64,000 bases of DNA from Halorubellus sp034808145 (GTDB lineage Archaea > Halobacteriota > Halobacteria > Halobacteriales > Natrialbaceae), in the NCBI RefSeq assembly GCF_034808145.1, contig NZ_JAXHGM010000008.1, positions 65,633-129,632 of the forward strand, read 5' to 3'. Both the position numbers and the translations under genes were made by a program. This document shows positions 52,792 to 62,030 of the stretch, piece after piece. The first letter of the stretch is position 1, and each line of letters opens with the position of its first letter. Under the pieces are notes generated by a model that saw only the letters and a program-made list of their open reading frames with translations, had not been told where the DNA came from and searched no databases.

Positions 52792-53915
52792 GCGACCTTC
52801 ACCTCCCGCTGGTACTTGATCGTCTCGCCGGTCTCGTCGAAGAGGTGGACGACGTCGGGGTCGAACGTGAACTCGAACTGCGTGCCCTCCTCGGGTTCGA
52901 ACGCCGAGTTCACGCGTGCGGTCCACTCTGTCCCGCCGACGTCCATGTAGAGGAAGTTGTCGCTCCCCATCGGCTCGACGACGGCGACCGGGGCCTGCTG
53001 CACCCGGTCCCCTGCTTGCTGGTCCGTCACGCGCCTGATGTCCTCCGGGCGGACGCCAAGTTCGAGTTCCCGCCCGGCTTCGAGGCGCAGGGACTCGCCG
53101 AAAGCCGAGACCGGATACGAGAAGACGTCCGCCCCTTCCACCGAGACCAGGTGGGGTCGGCCGTCAACATCCCTGACTTCGACGTCGAGGAAGTTCATCG
53201 ACGGCGAGCCGATGAACCCGGCCACGAAGCGATTGACCGGTTTGCTGTACACCTCGTTCGGCGGCCCCACCTGCTGGAGTTCGCCGTCGTTGAGGACGAC
53301 GATCCGGTCACCCATCGTCATCGCCTCGGCCTGGTCGTGGGTGACGTAGATCGACGTTACCTCGAGTTCGTTCTGGATGCGGCTGATCTCCGTGCGCATG
53401 TGGGTCCGGAGCTTCGCGTCCAGGTTCGAGAGGGGCTCGTCGAAGAGGAAGGCCTCAGGTTCCCGAACGATCGCCCGTCCCAGTGCGACCCGTTGCTGTT
53501 GGCCGCCCGAAAGCTGTTTGGGCTTGTCGTCGAGCAGGTCCGTGATCCCCATCATCTCCGCGGCCTCCTCAACGCGCTCTTTGATCTCCGCGTCGGGCAT
53601 GTCCGTCGAGAGCTGGAGGCCAAATCCCATGTTCTCCTCGACGGTCATGTGGGGATAGAGCGCGTAGTTCTGGAACACCATCGCGATGTTCCGTTCCCGC
53701 GGTTCGAGGCCGTTGACGCGGGTGTCACCGATGGTGATGTCGCCGCTCGTGACGGTCTCTAGCCCGGCTATCATCCGCAGGCTCGTCGACTTTCCACACC
53801 CCGACGGCCCGACGAGGACGAGGAACTCCCCGTCTCTCACTTCGAGGTCGAGGCCATCGACGGCCATCAGGTTGCCGAATCGCTTCGTGACGTCGTTGAG
53901 TACTATTTGTGCCAT
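52788..53915 (-). CDS. CUT1-type sugar ABC transporter ATPase (MalK/UgpC-like)
   Basis: Protein of 375 aa: Walker A GPSGCGKSTSLR, signature LSGGQQQRVALGRA, Walker B FLFDEPLSNLDAK and the H-loop VTHDQAEAMTMG. The C-terminal ~130 residues are the MalK-like regulatory (TOBE/OB) domain (ELGVRPEDIRRV). It energises the two permeases encoded in the same run (56133-57927) and the binding protein at 57949-59400. It lies between the polyol dehydrogenase gene and the TrmB-PfkB gene. Confidence 0.93.
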   Translation of the reverse strand: MAQIVLNDVTKRFGNLMAVDGLDLEVRDGEFLVLVGPSGCGKSTSLRMIAGLETVTSGDITIGDTRVNGLEPRERNIAMVFQNYALYPHMTVEENMGFGLQLSTDMPDAEIKERVEEAAEMMGITDLLDDKPKQLSGGQQQRVALGRAIVREPEAFLFDEPLSNLDAKLRTHMRTEISRIQNELEVTSIYVTHDQAEAMTMGDRIVVLNDGELQQVGPPNEVYSKPVNRFVAGFIGSPSMNFLDVEVRDVDGRPHLVSVEGADVFSYPVSAFGESLRLEAGRELELGVRPEDIRRVTDQQAGDRVQQAPVAVVEPMGSDNFLYMDVGGTEWTARVNSAFEPEEGTQFEFTFDPDVVHLFDETGETIKYQREVKVA

Positions 53916-53919
53916 TGTT

Positions 53920-56130
53920 TTACTGGAATTTGTGTTCGTAGGTGTCGATGAACTGCTTCACTTGGTCGTAGGTCGGTGGCCTGCCGTTTCGAACGAACTC
54001 CCCGGCGAACGCGTTGGCCACGACAAGCTGTGCATTCCCGGGAAGCCCGTTAAGCTGGGCGATCATCAGTCCGGTGTTGAAGTGATCGCCCGAGCTGGTC
54101 GTCAGCGTCGGGTTCGGGTATCGCGGGATTGCGGTCCGGTACGTCGCGTCGTCGTCGACGTAAACGGATTCGACGGGCGAGTGAGCGACGAACCGCGAGA
54201 CGTCCAGGGTCTCCTGAGCGAGTTGTGCGCCGTCGGCCAGCGAGCGCTCGTGGTCGTCCTCGGATCGTAAGTTCGAGAGGACCAGCGTTTCGCCACGGTT
54301 CGCGCTGACGGTCACCGGGACCGTGTCGTCTAGCATGTCCAAGGAGTCGATTCCGGCACGCAGCCGGTCGCCCGACAGGCGGCGGACGTCCGAGGGATCG
54401 ACGAAGACCGCCTCGGGCGGATCCGCCAGTTTCGGCCACACCTCCGTGCGCACGCCGTCCCAGATCGTCGGCATCAGCGGAATGTTCGTCCAGTAGCCGA
54501 CGCCGAGGAGGTCGGTCCCGTCGATTGCCTCGATGAGGGTCTCCAGGCCGACTTTCTCCTTCAGCGTCTTCCAGTCGACCGTCGCGTGGTCGCCTGTGTC
54601 CTGGATCATGAACTTCCCGTCGCGGAACTCCACCGCGTCGGTCAGCGTGGGTTCGCCGTAACTCAGCAGCTGGTTCTCGTCGAACTCCTCACGGAACTCG
54701 CGGCGAACGGGGTCGCCGAAAGTTCCGATCATCGTCGGTTCGGAGCCGAGTTCGCCGAACGCACGAGCGAGGTGCGCGGCGATGCCGCCACAGCGGGTAT
54801 CCAGCTGGACCCACTCGTTCGAGAAGGAGGTGTTCGAGGAGGCCGACTTGCTGATACGGTCACCGAGTTCGCGCAACTCGCCGAGGCGATCGTACTCGTG
54901 GGGCCCCTGCCGCTCGTCGACCATCTCCCGGACCTCGTCGATGAACCCGTCGAAGCCGAGGGCGATGTCCCACGTGCCGGGTTGCTCCGGGAGGAGTTCG
55001 CGACAGGTCTCGACGTGGGCCACGGTGTTTTCGTCGAGGCCGTTCGGCTCGCCACGGGCCCCGCGCTCGTACACCCGGATCTCCCGGCTGGCGTATCGCT
55101 CCCCGGTGACTTTCCAGCCGCCGACTGTCGCGATCCCCTCCTCGCCGTATATGTCGACCTCGAGGTACGCACGGACGTCGTAGGGGAGGTAGTGATAGCC
55201 GGTCAGCACGCCGCTTTTCGTGACGCGTTCTCCCGACTTGATGTCGTCAGCGGTGAACTCCACCTCGAAGGAATCGGCAGGGCGGGACTCCGTCGCGCGT
55301 TTCAGGTCCGACAGGCAGTTCCTGATGCGGACGTACTCCGCCGGAAAGGTCGGATCCTGCTGGCCGTACTTCGTGCCGGTGGCGATCGACCAGATGGCGA
55401 CGTCGACGAACCGGTCGAGCTGGAAGGCGAGTTCTGGGTTGGTGATCCGAAAGCCCTGTTCGGGGGTTTCGATCCCCGCCCCGTTGCTCCAGAAGAAGGC
55501 CTCGACGCGGTCGCCGATGACGATGATCGATTCGTCCGTCTCAACCCCGCGCACGTAGTCGACGGTCTCCGCGACTTCATCCGGAAGCTCGACCTCCCCG
55601 TCGGTCGCCTCGCTGTCGTTCAGGTTCGAGACGATGAGCTGGGTCTTGACCGACTCCGTCGCCGACAGCGCCTCGGAGAACGTGCCGATCAGCTCCTGTG
55701 GCAACATCGCGAGGATGCTCCGATCGGCCCCGCGAATGATGTCACGGACGTGTTTCGCCATCGATTCCCGGCTCGTGAGGAGGCTCACACCGCTTTCGTC
55801 CACGGGGGCCCGCTGGTGGAGCGCAGCCAGCTGACTCTCGACCTCGTCGAGCCGGTTGACCAGCGGGTTGAGAGTCGTACTCGGGTCGATCGCATACGCC
55901 TTCCGGGGGCGATCGTCGGTGATCTCGATGAACCCCCGGTCGCGGAGGTCGTCGGCGACGTTGTACACGCGCTGTTTGGACGCTTCGCAGTGGCCGGCGA
56001 TTTCGGCCATCGTCTGCTTGCCGTGCTCAATCAGCGCCAGATAGACGTCCGCCTCCACCTCGGACATTCCCACGTTCTCCGTGAGCACCGATTGAATTTC
56101 CGCGATATCCGCAGATTCGTAGCGATCCAT
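53920..56130 (-). CDS. TrmB-type regulator fused to a PfkB-like sugar kinase
   Basis: Protein of 736 aa. The N-terminal ~90 residues are a TrmB winged helix (NVGMSEVEADVYLALIEHGK, ASKQRVYNVADDLRDRGFI). Residues about 110-260 have the TrmB sensor pattern, including VSLLTSRESMAKHVRDIIRG and FSEALSATESVKTQLIVSNL, then a beta-rich sugar-binding-like segment to about 360. The C-terminal ~370 residues resemble a PfkB/ribokinase-type kinase: ALGFDGFIDEVREMV, ARAFGELGSEPTMIGTFGDP, LLGVGYWTNIP and TSSGDHFNTGLMIAQL, with the catalytic Asp682 intact. It sits between the transporter genes 3' and 5' parts, so it likely senses the transported sugar, represses or activates the operon and may phosphorylate the sugar. 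Kinase activity is inferred from Asp682 only. Confidence 0.85.
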   Translation of the reverse strand: MDRYESADIAEIQSVLTENVGMSEVEADVYLALIEHGKQTMAEIAGHCEASKQRVYNVADDLRDRGFIEITDDRPRKAYAIDPSTTLNPLVNRLDEVESQLAALHQRAPVDESGVSLLTSRESMAKHVRDIIRGADRSILAMLPQELIGTFSEALSATESVKTQLIVSNLNDSEATDGEVELPDEVAETVDYVRGVETDESIIVIGDRVEAFFWSNGAGIETPEQGFRITNPELAFQLDRFVDVAIWSIATGTKYGQQDPTFPAEYVRIRNCLSDLKRATESRPADSFEVEFTADDIKSGERVTKSGVLTGYHYLPYDVRAYLEVDIYGEEGIATVGGWKVTGERYASREIRVYERGARGEPNGLDENTVAHVETCRELLPEQPGTWDIALGFDGFIDEVREMVDERQGPHEYDRLGELRELGDRISKSASSNTSFSNEWVQLDTRCGGIAAHLARAFGELGSEPTMIGTFGDPVRREFREEFDENQLLSYGEPTLTDAVEFRDGKFMIQDTGDHATVDWKTLKEKVGLETLIEAIDGTDLLGVGYWTNIPLMPTIWDGVRTEVWPKLADPPEAVFVDPSDVRRLSGDRLRAGIDSLDMLDDTVPVTVSANRGETLVLSNLRSEDDHERSLADGAQLAQETLDVSRFVAHSPVESVYVDDDATYRTAIPRYPNPTLTTSSGDHFNTGLMIAQLNGLPGNAQLVVANAFAGEFVRNGRPPTYDQVKQFIDTYEHKFQ

Positions 56131-56132
56131 GC

Positions 56133-57008
56133 TTACTGTTTCATCGCACCCATCGTCAGGCCGCTCACGAGGTAGTTCTTCACGATCAGGCCGAAGATTA
56201 CCATCGGTGCCAGGATGACGACGCCGACGGCCATCAGCTGCCCCCAGTGGGTGCCGGTCTGGGTCACAAGCTGTGAGGCTGCGACGGGGATCGTCTGGGT
56301 CGTCGAGTTGGTGAAGATCAGCGCGAACATGAAGTCGTTCCAGGCGTAGACGATCGAGATGATCGCCGTCGCGCCCATGCCGGGCAGCACCAGCGGCACA
56401 GCGACCTTATAGAACGCCTGCCAGCGAGTCGCCCCGTCGATCCGGGCGGCATCCTCGATCGCCACCGGGATCTCGTCGAAGAACGACCGCATGAGCCAGA
56501 TGGCGAAGGGGAGGTTGAACGTGGTGTACGCGATGACAAGACCCAGGTGGGTGTTCAACAGGCCTGCGTACTGGTAGATGAAGTACAGCGGGACGATGAC
56601 GACGGCAATCGGCGCCATCCGCGTACTGATGATCCAGAACGCCAGGTGCTTCTTCCCGCGGATCTGCAGCCGCGAGAGGCCGTAGCCACCGAGCGTCCCC
56701 AGGCCGACAGCGACCACCGCCGAGGCGATGGAGACCATGACGCTGTTGATCAGGTAGGGGGTCAGCGGATTCGACCCGAAGAACAGTTCCTCGTAGTACT
56801 GCATGGTCGGTTCAAAGATGATTGTCGGCGGCATCTCGAACATCCCCGTCCGCAGTTTGAACGACGAGATGATCATCCATAGGATCGGAACGAGCGTCCA
56901 GACGACGAACACGCCCAGGATGAGGTAGGGCGCGTAATCGCCGATCCAGTCTCGCGTGCGTTTCTCCATGCTGATGTCGGGATTCTGACTACTCATTGTC
57001 ACCGGCAC
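56133..57008 (-). CDS. Sugar ABC transporter permease (MalG-like)
   Basis: Integral membrane protein of 291 aa with about six membrane helices (YLILGVFVVWTLVPILWMII, VSIASAVVAVGLGTLGGYG, LAFWIISTRMAPIAVVIVPL, and others). The EAA-like loop is AIEDAARIDGATRWQAFYKV, the site that docks with the ATPase. The ending GVVILAPMVIFGLIVKNYLV GL is typical of MalG-type CUT1 permeases. It overlaps the upstream permease gene by 20 bp and follows the binding protein and first permease in the usual order. Confidence 0.92.
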   Translation of the reverse strand: MPVTMSSQNPDISMEKRTRDWIGDYAPYLILGVFVVWTLVPILWMIISSFKLRTGMFEMPPTIIFEPTMQYYEELFFGSNPLTPYLINSVMVSIASAVVAVGLGTLGGYGLSRLQIRGKKHLAFWIISTRMAPIAVVIVPLYFIYQYAGLLNTHLGLVIAYTTFNLPFAIWLMRSFFDEIPVAIEDAARIDGATRWQAFYKVAVPLVLPGMGATAIISIVYAWNDFMFALIFTNSTTQTIPVAASQLVTQTGTHWGQLMAVGVVILAPMVIFGLIVKNYLVSGLTMGAMKQ

Positions 57009-57927
57009 CTCCCATGATCGATTCGACGAAAACGATGCCGATGATTACCGTCACGGCGAGCATCACGAGGCCGAGTGCGGCACCGTAGCCGAGCTTGTAG
57101 AAGCGAAGCGCCTGCTCGTAGATCTGGAACCCGATAATCTTCGTCGAACTCGCCGGACCGCCGCCGGTCGCGAGGTAAATCTTCGTGAAGTAGCGCATCA
57201 GGTCCATCGATCGCAACAGGACGGCGATTGCGAGCGCCGGCGCGAGCAGCGGGAGCGTGATGTACCGGAACTCGGACCACAGCGTCGCGCCGTCCACGCG
57301 TGCGGCCTCGTAGAGTTGCTGTGGGATTGATTTCAGCCCTGCGAGGATGATCAGGACGACCAGTGGCGTCCATTGCCAGGTGTCCATGATGATCACCGCG
57401 ATCAGCGCACTGGGCTCGGTCCCGAGAACCGGATTGTTTGTGAACAGCCCGACCTGGTTGAGCAGCCACGTGTAGAGTCCAAAGGAGGGGTCAAGGAGGA
57501 ACTGCCAGAGCAGTCCGACGACCACCGGTGCGATCATCATCGGCATGATGATGATGCCGGTCATGAAGTTCTCGCCCCTGGACACCCGGTGGAGCAAGAT
57601 TGCGATGAGCGTTCCCAGGACGATCTGCAGGGCCAGCGCGCCACCGACGTACACCGCGGTGACCTCCCAGCTGTTGATGATCGCCTCGTTGAACATCGCC
57701 TGGTAGTTCTGGATACCGATGAACGTCGGCTCCTGGCCCGGCTGGGCGTTGATCTTCATCACCGACATCCAGAGCAAGGCGAGGAGCGGAATGATACTCA
57801 GGACGCCCAGCACGATGATGCTCGGCGCGAGCAAAATCGACTCGAAGGAGACGGGGAGTCTCCCCAGTATTCCGGAGTCCGCCTCCGAGTCTTGGCCCAC
57901 GTACAGTTCTGAATCCGTTGTTGTCAT
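56989..57927 (-). CDS. Sugar ABC transporter permease (MalF-like)
   Basis: Membrane protein of 312 aa. Helices include ILLAPSIIVLGVLSIIPLLALL, MTGIIIMPMMIAPVVVGLLW, LVVLIILAGL and ALGLVMLAVTVIIGIVFV; the EAA loop is QQLYEAARVDGATLWSEFRY. The N-terminal ~25 residues are polar and cytoplasmic. Together with the overlapping MalG-like gene it forms the channel of the CUT1 transporter. Transcribed after the binding protein, 21 bp away. Confidence 0.92.
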   Translation of the reverse strand: MTTTDSELYVGQDSEADSGILGRLPVSFESILLAPSIIVLGVLSIIPLLALLWMSVMKINAQPGQEPTFIGIQNYQAMFNEAIINSWEVTAVYVGGALALQIVLGTLIAILLHRVSRGENFMTGIIIMPMMIAPVVVGLLWQFLLDPSFGLYTWLLNQVGLFTNNPVLGTEPSALIAVIIMDTWQWTPLVVLIILAGLKSIPQQLYEAARVDGATLWSEFRYITLPLLAPALAIAVLLRSMDLMRYFTKIYLATGGGPASSTKIIGFQIYEQALRFYKLGYGAALGLVMLAVTVIIGIVFVESIMGGAGDNE

Positions 57928-57948
57928 AATATGATGAAAGGGGCCGGC

Positions 57949-59400
57949 TTAGAGGATGTTCGACCAGCCGGAGTCGACGGCTTCCATCGCTTCCTGCGGG
58001 GACTGGTTGCCCGCAACCATGGCCGACAGCTCGGAGTACAGCGTCTCGTTGAGCTGTGCCCACTGAGACGGCTTCGGCCGGGTGCCGACGTAATCGGGCT
58101 CCCAGGCAGTTTGGACGTCCGGAACGACGTTGGGGTACTGGCTCTCATGGGAGGGCTGCTCGCTGGCCTCCTGGACGTCGTCGCGCTCGAAGACGGAGGT
58201 TCGCGTCGGCGTCCCGCCCTGTTCGAGGGTCCGCACCTGCATCTCCGGGGACGTCGCCCAGGTGATGAACTCCCAGGCCGCTTTCTTCTCTTCCGGTGAA
58301 GCGTGGGCATTCATCGCGATGCCCGAACCACCGAAGAGGTTGACCGAGCGGTTCGGTCCCTGCGGGAGCAGGGCCCAGCCGACGTTCTCGGCGACGTCGC
58401 TGGAGTCCGAACTCGCGAAGGAAGCGTTGAATTCGTGCCACTCGGGGGTCATCGCGATCTCGCCGTTGGCGAACGCGTCGCCGACGCCGGACCAGGTCCA
58501 GGACGTCGACCCGGGGTGGGCGACGTCCAGCAGGTCGGCGTACAACTGTGCCGCCTCGACGCCGGTGTCGCTGGCGAAGGATGGTTGTGGGTCGTCGGGC
58601 CACTCGTCGTCGACGTGTCCGCCGAACCCTTCGACGTCCTCGGCGCCGTACGCCCAGAAGACGTTGTGGAAGTCACACTGCAGCGAGTCGTGCTGCTGGG
58701 CCTGGTGGCCCGTCCCGTAGGGGACCTCGTCGACGTTCTCGTTGATCCACTCCGCCATCTGCAGGTACTCCTCCCAGGTCCTCTCTGCCCCGGGTTCGAA
58801 GGGGAAGCCGAGGTCGCTCTCGGCCTCGTCTTTGTAGTTCTCAATGATGTCACGACGGTAGGCCCACATCATCGTCGGGTTGTCGTAGGGGAGCCCTCGC
58901 AGTTCGCCGCCGAACTGCCCACAGATCTCCAGCTGGCTGGAGATGAAGTCGTCCACGCCGTTGGGCACGTCGGCGTACTCGTCGGAGTCGATGTACGGCT
59001 GGAGGGGTTCCATCGAGTCCCAGAACCGGCCGCCGACCATGTAGGGGTCCGCGTAGAACACGTGGATGTCCCCGGCACCGCTGTTGAGGTCGCTGGCGAG
59101 CCGCTCGGAGTAGTTGTTGTACGGCGCGAGGGTGATACTCACCTCGATCCCCGTTTCCTCCGTGAACTGGTCGAGCTGCTCGTCAACGGCGACGCTCGGC
59201 GGCGTCGACTCCGAGATGAACGAGATCTCGTCGGCCGGCTCGACGTCCTCGGCAGCCGTGGCGGTGCCGTTCCCGTTGCCGCCGCCGTTGCCGCCATCGC
59301 CCGAACAGCCGGCGAGGCCAGTGAGCCCGATCGCGCCCACGGCACCTGTTGTTTTTATGAAGGTTCTCCTGCCTTGCCGATTAGTGTTATCGTCCTGCAT
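57949..59400 (-). CDS. Extracellular sugar-binding lipoprotein (Tat-exported)
   Basis: Protein of 483 aa from ATG 59400 (MQDDNTNRQGRRTFIKTTGA). The Tat motif is RRTFIK, followed by a hydrophobic stretch and the lipobox LAGC, so the mature protein is a membrane-anchored lipoprotein, as usual in haloarchaea. A Gly/Asn-rich linker follows. The body is a type 1 extracellular solute-binding domain (DIHVFYADPYMVGGRFWDS, ANGEIAMTPEWHEFNASFAS, NMNAHASPEEKKAAWEFITW-like helix). It delivers a sugar, perhaps a xylo- or gluco-oligosaccharide, to the permeases. Confidence 0.93.
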   Translation of the reverse strand: MQDDNTNRQGRRTFIKTTGAVGAIGLTGLAGCSGDGGNGGGNGNGTATAAEDVEPADEISFISESTPPSVAVDEQLDQFTEETGIEVSITLAPYNNYSERLASDLNSGAGDIHVFYADPYMVGGRFWDSMEPLQPYIDSDEYADVPNGVDDFISSQLEICGQFGGELRGLPYDNPTMMWAYRRDIIENYKDEAESDLGFPFEPGAERTWEEYLQMAEWINENVDEVPYGTGHQAQQHDSLQCDFHNVFWAYGAEDVEGFGGHVDDEWPDDPQPSFASDTGVEAAQLYADLLDVAHPGSTSWTWSGVGDAFANGEIAMTPEWHEFNASFASSDSSDVAENVGWALLPQGPNRSVNLFGGSGIAMNAHASPEEKKAAWEFITWATSPEMQVRTLEQGGTPTRTSVFERDDVQEASEQPSHESQYPNVVPDVQTAWEPDYVGTRPKPSQWAQLNETLYSELSAMVAGNQSPQEAMEAVDSGWSNIL

Positions 59401-59560
59401 GGACGGATCCACTCTCGAGTTAATAATACAGTTTAATAAAAATTTGGTTCCAAAGATCATGATAGATTTGACTGCCGAAATCGTAGAGTTTCCCCGGTAG
59501 AAAGGTTCTCCGTTAGCAACCGTGCGAAAGTTGTGATTTCATCGTTGTTCCGGGCAAACA

Positions 59561-59595
59561 CGACGGCGAAGCCGTCGCCGTCACCGCAAAGCGGT
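59561..59595. repeat. Two tandem short hairpins
   Basis: CGACGGC-GAA-GCCGTCG (59561-59577) and ACCGC-AAA-GCGGT (59583-59595) lie side by side in the gap between the binding-protein gene and the dehydrogenase. They may be a terminator-like or processing structure for the leftward dehydrogenase transcript. Confidence 0.45.
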
Positions 59596-59656
59596 CGCTT
59601 CAGTCAGCGGGAGAAAACCTTTGTTCAAACGGGCGAGAACAACGGTGGTCCACGCC

Positions 59657-60688
59657 TTACTCCCCGATGGAGACCATGCCCTTGATCACGTCCGGTTCCA
59701 TCGCCCGTTCGAAGGCGTCGTTCACCGACTCCAGCCCCGACTCGAAGTCGATGATCCCCTCGACGTCTACGGTGCCGTCCGCCAGGAGGTCCACCGCGGC
59801 CTGGTACGTGTTCTTGTAGCGGAAGGAGCCGTAGACGTCGAGTTCGTTGTCGATGATCTCGATGACGTCGAGCGGGATTTCGCCGTCCCCGGGAAGTCCC
59901 ACGAAGACGATCGACCCACCCCGACGAACGGCGTCCGTCGTCGACTGGATCGACGGTGCCGCCCCCGACGCCTCGATCACGACGTCGACGCCCTCGCCGT
60001 CGGTGTACTCCTCGATAGCGTCGGCGAGATCGCGCTGAGTGACATCGATTGCGAGGTCCGCACCGCGTTCCTCGGCGAAGTCGAGCTTCTCCTCGACGAC
60101 GTCCGATATCAGGACGTCCGTCGCGCCGGCCGCGCGGGCGGCCTCCATCGCGAGCAGGCCGATCGGCCCAGCGCCGGTGATCAACACCGAATCGCCCGTG
60201 CCGACGTTGGCCCGGTTGCAGGCGTGGATGCCGACCGACAGCGGTTCACAGAGCGCGCCGGCGCGGGTGGAGACGTTGTCCGGGAGGCGGAAGGCGTAGT
60301 CGGCCGGCCAAGAAACGTACTCGACGAAGGCGCCGTCGTGGGGCGGCGTCGCCATGAAGACGACGTCCTCACAGAGGTGGTAGTCACCGCGGCGACAGTG
60401 GGAACACCGGCGACAGGGCACGCCGGGTTCGAGCGCGACCCGGTCGCCGATGTCGATGCCCTCGACTTCGCTGCCCGTCTCGACGACCTCGCCGGCGCTC
60501 TCGTGGCCCAGCACGAGGGGGTAGTCGACGACGTATTCACCGATCCGCCCGTGTTCGTAGTAATGGACGTCGGAGCCACAGATGCCGACGTCGCGGACCT
60601 GAACCAGGACCTCATCGGCCGCCGGGGACGGTTGCTCACGCTCTTCAAACTCGAACTCCTCCGTGTCCGATAGCACTGCTGCTCGCAT
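59657..60688 (-). CDS. Zinc-dependent polyol dehydrogenase
   Basis: Medium-chain dehydrogenase of 343 aa: CGSDVHYYEHGRIGEY, GHESAGEVVETGSEVEG, VALEPGVPCRRCSHCRRGDYHLC with all zinc cysteines of the structural site, and VLITGAGPIGLLAMEAARAA. It is closer to sorbitol/xylitol dehydrogenases (HYYEHG motif) than its relative at 51751-52791. It lies at the end of the sugar region, upstream of the transporter operon on the same strand; a role in polyol interconversion fits the xylose/uronate genes. Possible extra regulation by TrmB is speculative. Confidence 0.88.
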   Translation of the reverse strand: MRAAVLSDTEEFEFEEREQPSPAADEVLVQVRDVGICGSDVHYYEHGRIGEYVVDYPLVLGHESAGEVVETGSEVEGIDIGDRVALEPGVPCRRCSHCRRGDYHLCEDVVFMATPPHDGAFVEYVSWPADYAFRLPDNVSTRAGALCEPLSVGIHACNRANVGTGDSVLITGAGPIGLLAMEAARAAGATDVLISDVVEEKLDFAEERGADLAIDVTQRDLADAIEEYTDGEGVDVVIEASGAAPSIQSTTDAVRRGGSIVFVGLPGDGEIPLDVIEIIDNELDVYGSFRYKNTYQAAVDLLADGTVDVEGIIDFESGLESVNDAFERAMEPDVIKGMVSIGE

Positions 60689-60984
60689 CGTACCTCCGTT
60701 TCGGGTGGATTGATAAAAATCACCATGCTATACTACAGGAATTTGGTAGGAACTGGCGACGGCCTCGGCCCAGGATCTGCTCTCGCTGCCCGCGGGTTGC
60801 CGAGAGCGGGATATGCGATGGCGTGGAGAGCCCCACCTCACCGGCCGGTTTTCGCGTTCCGTCGCGGCTGGTTGCTCCCCCGGCCAGTGCCAGTGCCCAC
60901 GAGGGGTATTCCAGAACAACAGAGTATCACCAGATATACGTCAAGATATTATTGGATAGCCTTCTGTTACTATATTTCGAATAT

Positions 60985-61122
60985 ATGGATGACCTTGATA
61001 AACAAGAATTGGAGTTCTTACTCGATTATGGAGCAACCACAGACGATGACAAAGAGGAGCTGCGAACCCTAAATAAGGAACTTCGAAGGGTGATTGATTT
61101 TATCTCAGAAGAGACAGCGTAA
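60985..61122 (+). CDS. 45-aa acidic helical protein
   Basis: Starts ATG 60985 (MDDLDKQELEFLLDYGATTD), ends TAA 61122; mostly Asp, Glu, Lys and Leu with two helices (DKEELRTLNKELRRVIDFIS). Such tiny acidic proteins are frequent in haloarchaea, usually without assigned function. It may also be a spurious frame; AT-rich sequence with a possible TATA at about 60945-60955 precedes it. Confidence 0.4.
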   Translation: MDDLDKQELEFLLDYGATTDDDKEELRTLNKELRRVIDFISEETA

Positions 61123-61290
61123 TAACCACACTCGGACACTTGATAGGCTTAGACAAGATTTAGGCCCGGTGAGTTTTTGGAACCCCGGCAGGTGGTACTT
61201 CTCACACCCCCAATCGCTCAGCAGATAGGCTGTAGTAGCTGACCGATGGATTCAAGACAAATAGTAAGAATTCTTATGTAGAACTATCTA

Positions 61291-61412
61291 ATGAGCACCG
61301 ACGATCCTGAAGTAACCACCGTGAGCGGGGAGTACGTTCCCCCTGCCTCTACTGAGGCATAGAACGGGGGTCTACGCGAAAGCCTCAGGGCTTGACACCG
61401 AGGCGATTTAGG
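61291..61412 (+). other. Possible 3'-end remnant of an IS200/IS605-type element
   Basis: A frame MSTDDPEVTTVSGEYVPPAS is followed by GTCTACGCGAAAGCCTCAGGG and an imperfect hairpin GCCTCAGGG-cttga-CACCGAGGC ending GATTTAGG. Imperfect hairpins after a tnpB gene mark the right end of these elements, and this sequence recalls haloarchaeal IS605 ends. No tnpB remains. The call is from memory and weak. Confidence 0.25.
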
Positions 61413-61456
61413 AATAGTGATGCAAATTTTAAGGTGGAGTAGAATGACGAACGTGT

Positions 61457-61906
61457 GTGTCATTAGAAAACATCCTACTTACTATTGGTCCCGGGGATAA
61501 AGATCGTGCTGAGAAACTCGCCGAGTTCGTCGTCGATATCGCGGGGCCAGCTGATACTACGGTAATCCTCGCGCACGTATTCACGCAGGATGAGTATTCG
61601 GCTGCGACTGAGCGGTTAGGAATCAAGAGTCCCACAGAAGTAACGCCGGATGAGGTGGCACGGCGCCATGAAACAACCCGATCAATTTCGGAAGCGCTGG
61701 AGGAGGCTGGAATAAGCTACGAGATTCGAGGAGCGGTTGGTTCCCACGGTGAGGAGATTATTCGGCTTGCAGCGGATGAGCACTCTGGGCTTGTCGTTGT
61801 TGGGGGGCGGAAACGCTCACCAACGGGGAAAGCTGTGTTTGGGTCGACAGCGCAAGAAGTCATGCTCACTGCGCCGTGCCCAGTTACGTTTGTCCGGGGA
61901 GAGTAG
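61457..61906 (+). CDS. Universal stress protein (UspA family)
   Basis: Protein of 149 aa from GTG 61457, preceded by AAGGTGGAG 17 bp upstream. Sequence ENILLTIGPGDKDRAEKLAE, DTTVILAHVFTQDEYSAATE, and the nucleotide-binding tail VVVGGRKRSPTGKAVFGSTAQEVML. The G-x2-G-x9-G(S/T) ATP motif is present (GGRKRSPTGKAVFGST). Monocistronic. Usp proteins aid survival in stress in haloarchaea, where they are numerous. Confidence 0.88.
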   Translation: MSLENILLTIGPGDKDRAEKLAEFVVDIAGPADTTVILAHVFTQDEYSAATERLGIKSPTEVTPDEVARRHETTRSISEALEEAGISYEIRGAVGSHGEEIIRLAADEHSGLVVVGGRKRSPTGKAVFGSTAQEVMLTAPCPVTFVRGE

Positions 61907-62030
61907 TTGAGGGCGGTTCAATTAAACGAGCATTCTGTGCGTCATTCACTTTCGTTTGGTTATCGGGTCGCGCGTGCTTCTCGGACGTCTGCCCCGTCAC
62001 GAAGTTTGTCAGGACAGTAGGGAAACGGAG

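Noticed and set aside
58303..59436. 377-aa plus-strand frame opposite the binding-protein gene
   Set aside because: High-GC third positions of the real minus-strand gene keep the opposite frame open; the minus frame has Tat, lipobox and binding-protein motifs.
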